A stretch of DNA of 8,174 bases, from positions 1 to 8,174 of the forward strand of contig SKPS01000290.1 in NCBI GenBank assembly GCA_007119395.1. Reading direction: 5' to 3'. Every line of letters begins with the position of its first letter. Position 1 is the stretch's first letter. The translations under genes and the position numbers were made by a program. This document shows, one piece after another, positions 5,693 to 8,174 of the stretch. Origin of the DNA: Lentimicrobiaceae bacterium. Lineage in GTDB: Bacteria > Bacteroidota > Bacteroidia > Bacteroidales > SKPS01. The notes beneath the pieces are model-generated. The model saw only the letters and a list, made by a program, of their open reading frames with translations. It was not told the DNA's origin and searched no databases.

Positions 5693-6973
5693 ATGAAAAA
5701 AGACAAGCAGATTTTTGATTTAATTGACCAGGAGTTGGACAGACAGCTTGATGGGATTGAGTTGATTGCTTCAGAGAATTTCGTCAGCAAGCAGGTGATG
5801 AAAGCGATGGGGTCAGTGTTAACGAACAAATATGCCGAAGGGTATCCGGGCAAGCGCTATTACGGTGGATGTCAGATTGTTGACCAAACGGAACAGTTGG
5901 CCATTGACCGTGCGAAGGCTCTTTTTAATGCCGAGTATGCGAACGTGCAACCCCATTCAGGTGCACAGGCCAACGCCGCTGTGTTTTTTGCTGTAATGAA
6001 ACCCGGCGACACTTTCCTCGGCCTCGACCTGTCGCATGGCGGGCACCTGTCGCATGGTTCCCCCGTAAACCTGAGTGGTATTACATACAATGCAGTGCAT
6101 TATCACGTTAAAAAAGAGACCGGTCTTGTTGATTACGACGAGATGGAGTCTTTGGCAAAGCAACACAAGCCCAAGCTCATCGTAGCGGGTGCTTCGGCCT
6201 ATTCGCGCGACTGGGATTATGAGCGGATGCGTGCCATAGCTGATTCAGTGGGTGCTCTGCTGATGGCTGACATAGCACATCCTGCCGGGCTGATTGCAAA
6301 AGGCTTTTTGAACGACCCGTTGCCATGGTGCCATATCATCACCACTACCACCCATAAAACCTTGCGGGGCCCTCGCGGCGGACTGATCATGATGGGCAAA
6401 GACTTTGAAAACCCGTGGGGTATCAAAACACCGAAAGGGGCTGTCAAAATGATGTCGGCTCACCTTGACTTCTCCGTATTCCCCGGACAGCAAGGCGGGC
6501 CACTGGAGCATGTGATCGCAGCCAAAGCAGTCTCGTTCCACGAAGCACTCACTGACAAGTACCTCAAGTATATCAAACAGGTGATAAAAAATGCATCTGT
6601 GATGGCAGAAGCGTTTATGGAGAGAGGCTACCACGTGATCTCAGGTGGTACCGACAATCACTCCATGCTGATAGACCTTCGCAGTAAATTTCCGGATATT
6701 ACAGGAAAACAGGTTGAAAACGAACTGGTTAAAGCCGACATCACCATCAACAAGAATATGGTGCCGTTCGACAGCCGCTCTCCATTCACCACTTCAGGGT
6801 TGCGCGTTGGAACGCCTGCCATCACCACCCGCGGAGTTAAAGAGGATTTGATGCCTGTGGTAGTGGATTTGATAGACAAGGTGATCTCCAATATTGGCAA
6901 TGAGGTTGTTATTGCTGGTGTAAAGGGAGAGGTGAACGAGCTGATGCATGACCTGCCTCTTTTTGCTGACTAA
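5693..6973 (+). CDS. glyA: Serine hydroxymethyltransferase
   Basis: This PLP enzyme interconverts serine plus tetrahydrofolate with glycine plus 5,10-methylenetetrahydrofolate, the main cytoplasmic source of one-carbon units. The 426 residues are full length for the family (the E. coli enzyme is about 417). Visible landmarks: GIELIASENF (21-30), the YAEGYPGKRYYGG substrate loop (47-59), NVQPHSGAQAN (84-94), the MADIAHPAGLIA PLP-contact block with Asp193 and His196, and the cofactor-lysine segment TTTTHKTLRGPRGG with Schiff-base Lys222. FPGQQGGPLEH and SGGTDNH follow further on. The ATG at 5693 fits the usual N-terminus and lies about 40 nt after the predicted transcription start. A 27-bp gap without a terminator precedes the next gene, so read-through is likely. 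Nothing unusual was seen in the protein. Confidence 0.98.
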   Translation: MKKDKQIFDLIDQELDRQLDGIELIASENFVSKQVMKAMGSVLTNKYAEGYPGKRYYGGCQIVDQTEQLAIDRAKALFNAEYANVQPHSGAQANAAVFFAVMKPGDTFLGLDLSHGGHLSHGSPVNLSGITYNAVHYHVKKETGLVDYDEMESLAKQHKPKLIVAGASAYSRDWDYERMRAIADSVGALLMADIAHPAGLIAKGFLNDPLPWCHIITTTTHKTLRGPRGGLIMMGKDFENPWGIKTPKGAVKMMSAHLDFSVFPGQQGGPLEHVIAAKAVSFHEALTDKYLKYIKQVIKNASVMAEAFMERGYHVISGGTDNHSMLIDLRSKFPDITGKQVENELVKADITINKNMVPFDSRSPFTTSGLRVGTPAITTRGVKEDLMPVVVDLIDKVISNIGNEVVIAGVKGEVNELMHDLPLFAD

Positions 6974-7000
6974 CAGAACCTACTAAAAGCGAAATACCGG

Positions 7001-7495
7001 ATGAAGCGAATCACCCTGGTTCGTCATGGCAAGTCATCCTGGGAGCACCGGGGGTTGTCAGACGCAGAGCGGCCATTGTTGCCGAAGGGTATCAGGCGCA
7101 CACGCCTGGTGGCACAACGGCTCATGCAACTGTCGCTGACTCCGGATATCATCGTAACAAGCCATGCAGTGCGCGCCCTCGACACTGCTGCCATTGTGGC
7201 TTCCATCATGGGCATCCCTGAAAAAGATATCCTGATCAACAAGCAACTCTATCTCTGTGCACCTGACGACGTCTGGGATGTGATTTCAGCACTCCCCGAC
7301 GAGAAAGAGCATGTAATGCTGTTCGGGCACAATCCGGGTTTCACCGATTTTGCTAACAGCAGCCGCATCACCACCATCGACTGGCTCCCTACAAGCGGCG
7401 TCGCAAGCGCCGCTTTCACCTGCCAGCTGTGGCACCAATGCCCCGGAGCATTCCCTGAAAACCCATTGCTGATTTTGCCTAAAAACCTCACCTGA
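7001..7495 (+). CDS. SixA-like histidine phosphatase family protein
   Basis: This 164-residue protein belongs to branch 2-sized, single-domain members of the histidine phosphatase (phosphoglycerate mutase-like) superfamily. The nucleophile motif LVRHGKSSW contains Arg8-His9-Gly10, where His9 is phosphorylated during catalysis. SHAVRALDTA (54-63) supplies the second conserved Arg58, and LFGHNPG (108-113) supplies the second catalytic His110. Length and motifs fit SixA, which removes phosphate from phosphohistidine proteins, but the natural substrate cannot be read from the sequence. The gene starts 27 bp after glyA and ends 4 bp before ppk1. SixA-like genes next to polyphosphate kinase are, as I recall, a recurrent arrangement in Bacteroidota. 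A role in phosphate or polyphosphate metabolism is therefore plausible but inferred. Confidence 0.92.
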   Translation: MKRITLVRHGKSSWEHRGLSDAERPLLPKGIRRTRLVAQRLMQLSLTPDIIVTSHAVRALDTAAIVASIMGIPEKDILINKQLYLCAPDDVWDVISALPDEKEHVMLFGHNPGFTDFANSSRITTIDWLPTSGVASAAFTCQLWHQCPGAFPENPLLILPKNLT

Positions 7496-7499
7496 TACC

Positions 7500-8174
7500 A
7501 TGGCACAGCAGAAAGCAAATCAGAAACTGGAAAACAGAGAGATCAGCTGGCTTCACTTTAACCAACGAGTGCTGCAGGAAGCCGCCGATGTAAGAAACCC
7601 GCTTCTGGAACGCATCAAATTCCTCGGCATCTTCTCCAACAACCAGGATGAATTCTTTCGCGTAAGAGTGGCCTCCCTGAGAAGAATCGAGAGACTGACA
7701 AAAAGGAAAAGGAGCCAGTCGAAAAACAGTGCTGACACCATCCGTAAGATCGCAGAGATGACAGTTGAACATCAACATAAATTCAACAACATCTACAAAG
7801 AGATTCTGAAGGAGCTGGAATCACAACATATTCACCTGCTGAATGAAGAGAAGCTGACAGAGTCACAGCAAACTTATGTCAGGGAGTACTTCCGTGAGAA
7901 CATCCGACCGTTGATATTCCCCATTATGCTCAGGCGTATGAATGAACGCACCATTTTGCGCGATCACTCCATTTATCTGGCCATCAGCATGGTCGACTCA
8001 TCAGGGAAGATCAAACCGGAACAAGCCCTCATCAAGATCCCCGGCACCATCAGCCGGTTTATCACCCTTCCGGGGGAGGAGAACCACCACTATATCCTTT
8101 TGATTGATGATGCCGTAAGACTCTGTTTACATGAAATCTTCTCGTTCCTGGGTTATGATACTTTCAAGGCTTAC
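7500..8174 (+). CDS. ppk1: Polyphosphate kinase 1, N-terminal part (partial)
   Basis: The enzyme reversibly polymerises the ATP gamma-phosphate into inorganic polyphosphate. The frame runs open for 225 codons from the ATG at 7500 to the right edge; full-length Ppk1 is about 690-700 residues, so roughly a third is visible. The N domain carries NREISWLHFNQRVLQEA (12-28), PLLERIKFLGIFSNN (34-48) and DEFFRVRVASL (50-60). Asn48 aligns with the ATP-contacting Asn of E. coli Ppk (Asn45). The head domain starts at about residue 110. The catalytic histidine and C domains lie beyond the window. Most Ppk1 proteins have SSNLDEFF here; this one has SNNQDEFF, so it may belong to a divergent Bacteroidota Ppk1 subgroup. 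The start is 4 bp after the SixA-like stop, implying co-transcription and possibly translational coupling. Confidence 0.95.
   Translation, partial: MAQQKANQKLENREISWLHFNQRVLQEAADVRNPLLERIKFLGIFSNNQDEFFRVRVASLRRIERLTKRKRSQSKNSADTIRKIAEMTVEHQHKFNNIYKEILKELESQHIHLLNEEKLTESQQTYVREYFRENIRPLIFPIMLRRMNERTILRDHSIYLAISMVDSSGKIKPEQALIKIPGTISRFITLPGEENHHYILLIDDAVRLCLHEIFSFLGYDTFKAY

Noticed and set aside
6245..6634. Open frame of 129 codons on the minus strand inside glyA
   Set aside because: It is antisense to the highly conserved SHMT active-site region and has no family resemblance.

Overview
The window looks like a chromosomal segment of a Bacteroidota bacterium, most likely of the order Bacteroidales. 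The evidence is a type B type IX secretion (T9SS) / gliding-associated C-terminal domain (CHU_C), an N-terminally typical gliding-associated surface protein, Bacteroidota-style GlyA and Ppk1 sequences, TAnnTTTG-type promoter elements, and no Shine-Dalgarno sequences before the starts. The assignment rests on family resemblance read by eye, not on a database search.

Layout: two gene groups diverge from a 124-bp intergenic region at 5569-5692. Leftward (minus strand), in transcription order, are: a catalytic M16 zinc peptidase subunit (5568-4309); a 71-bp gap containing a hairpin; an ECF sigma factor (4237-3695); a bitopic anti-sigma-like protein ending in a CHU_C domain (3682-2756); a second, non-catalytic M16 subunit (2748-1429); and a large secreted Cys-rich gliding-associated surface protein that starts at 1432 and runs off the left edge. 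Spacings from the sigma gene on are 12 bp, 7 bp and a 4-bp ATGA overlap, so these four genes look like one transcription unit. Rightward (plus strand) are serine hydroxymethyltransferase glyA (5693-6973), a SixA-like histidine phosphatase (7001-7495) and polyphosphate kinase ppk1 (7500 to beyond the right edge), spaced 27 and 4 bp apart.

How the genes may work together: the two M16 proteins are complementary halves. One has HxxEH but a decayed substrate-binding R/Y motif; the other has the R/Y motif but QxxFQ in place of HxxEH. They probably form a heterodimeric cytoplasmic peptidase, although their genes are separated by the sigma/anti-sigma pair. The sigma/anti-sigma pair is the most unusual part of the window. 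The predicted periplasmic end of the anti-sigma-like protein is a T9SS type B C-terminal domain, which normally marks exported surface proteins. The same operon encodes a gliding-associated surface protein that is probably a T9SS substrate. I infer, without proof, that this could be a regulatory circuit in which a decoy or sensor CHU_C domain reports T9SS state or surface-protein assembly to an ECF sigma factor that controls production of the surface protein.

No mobile elements, CRISPR arrays, tRNAs or rRNAs are visible. Apart from the intergenic stretches at 4238-4308 and 5569-5692, the window is essentially all coding.
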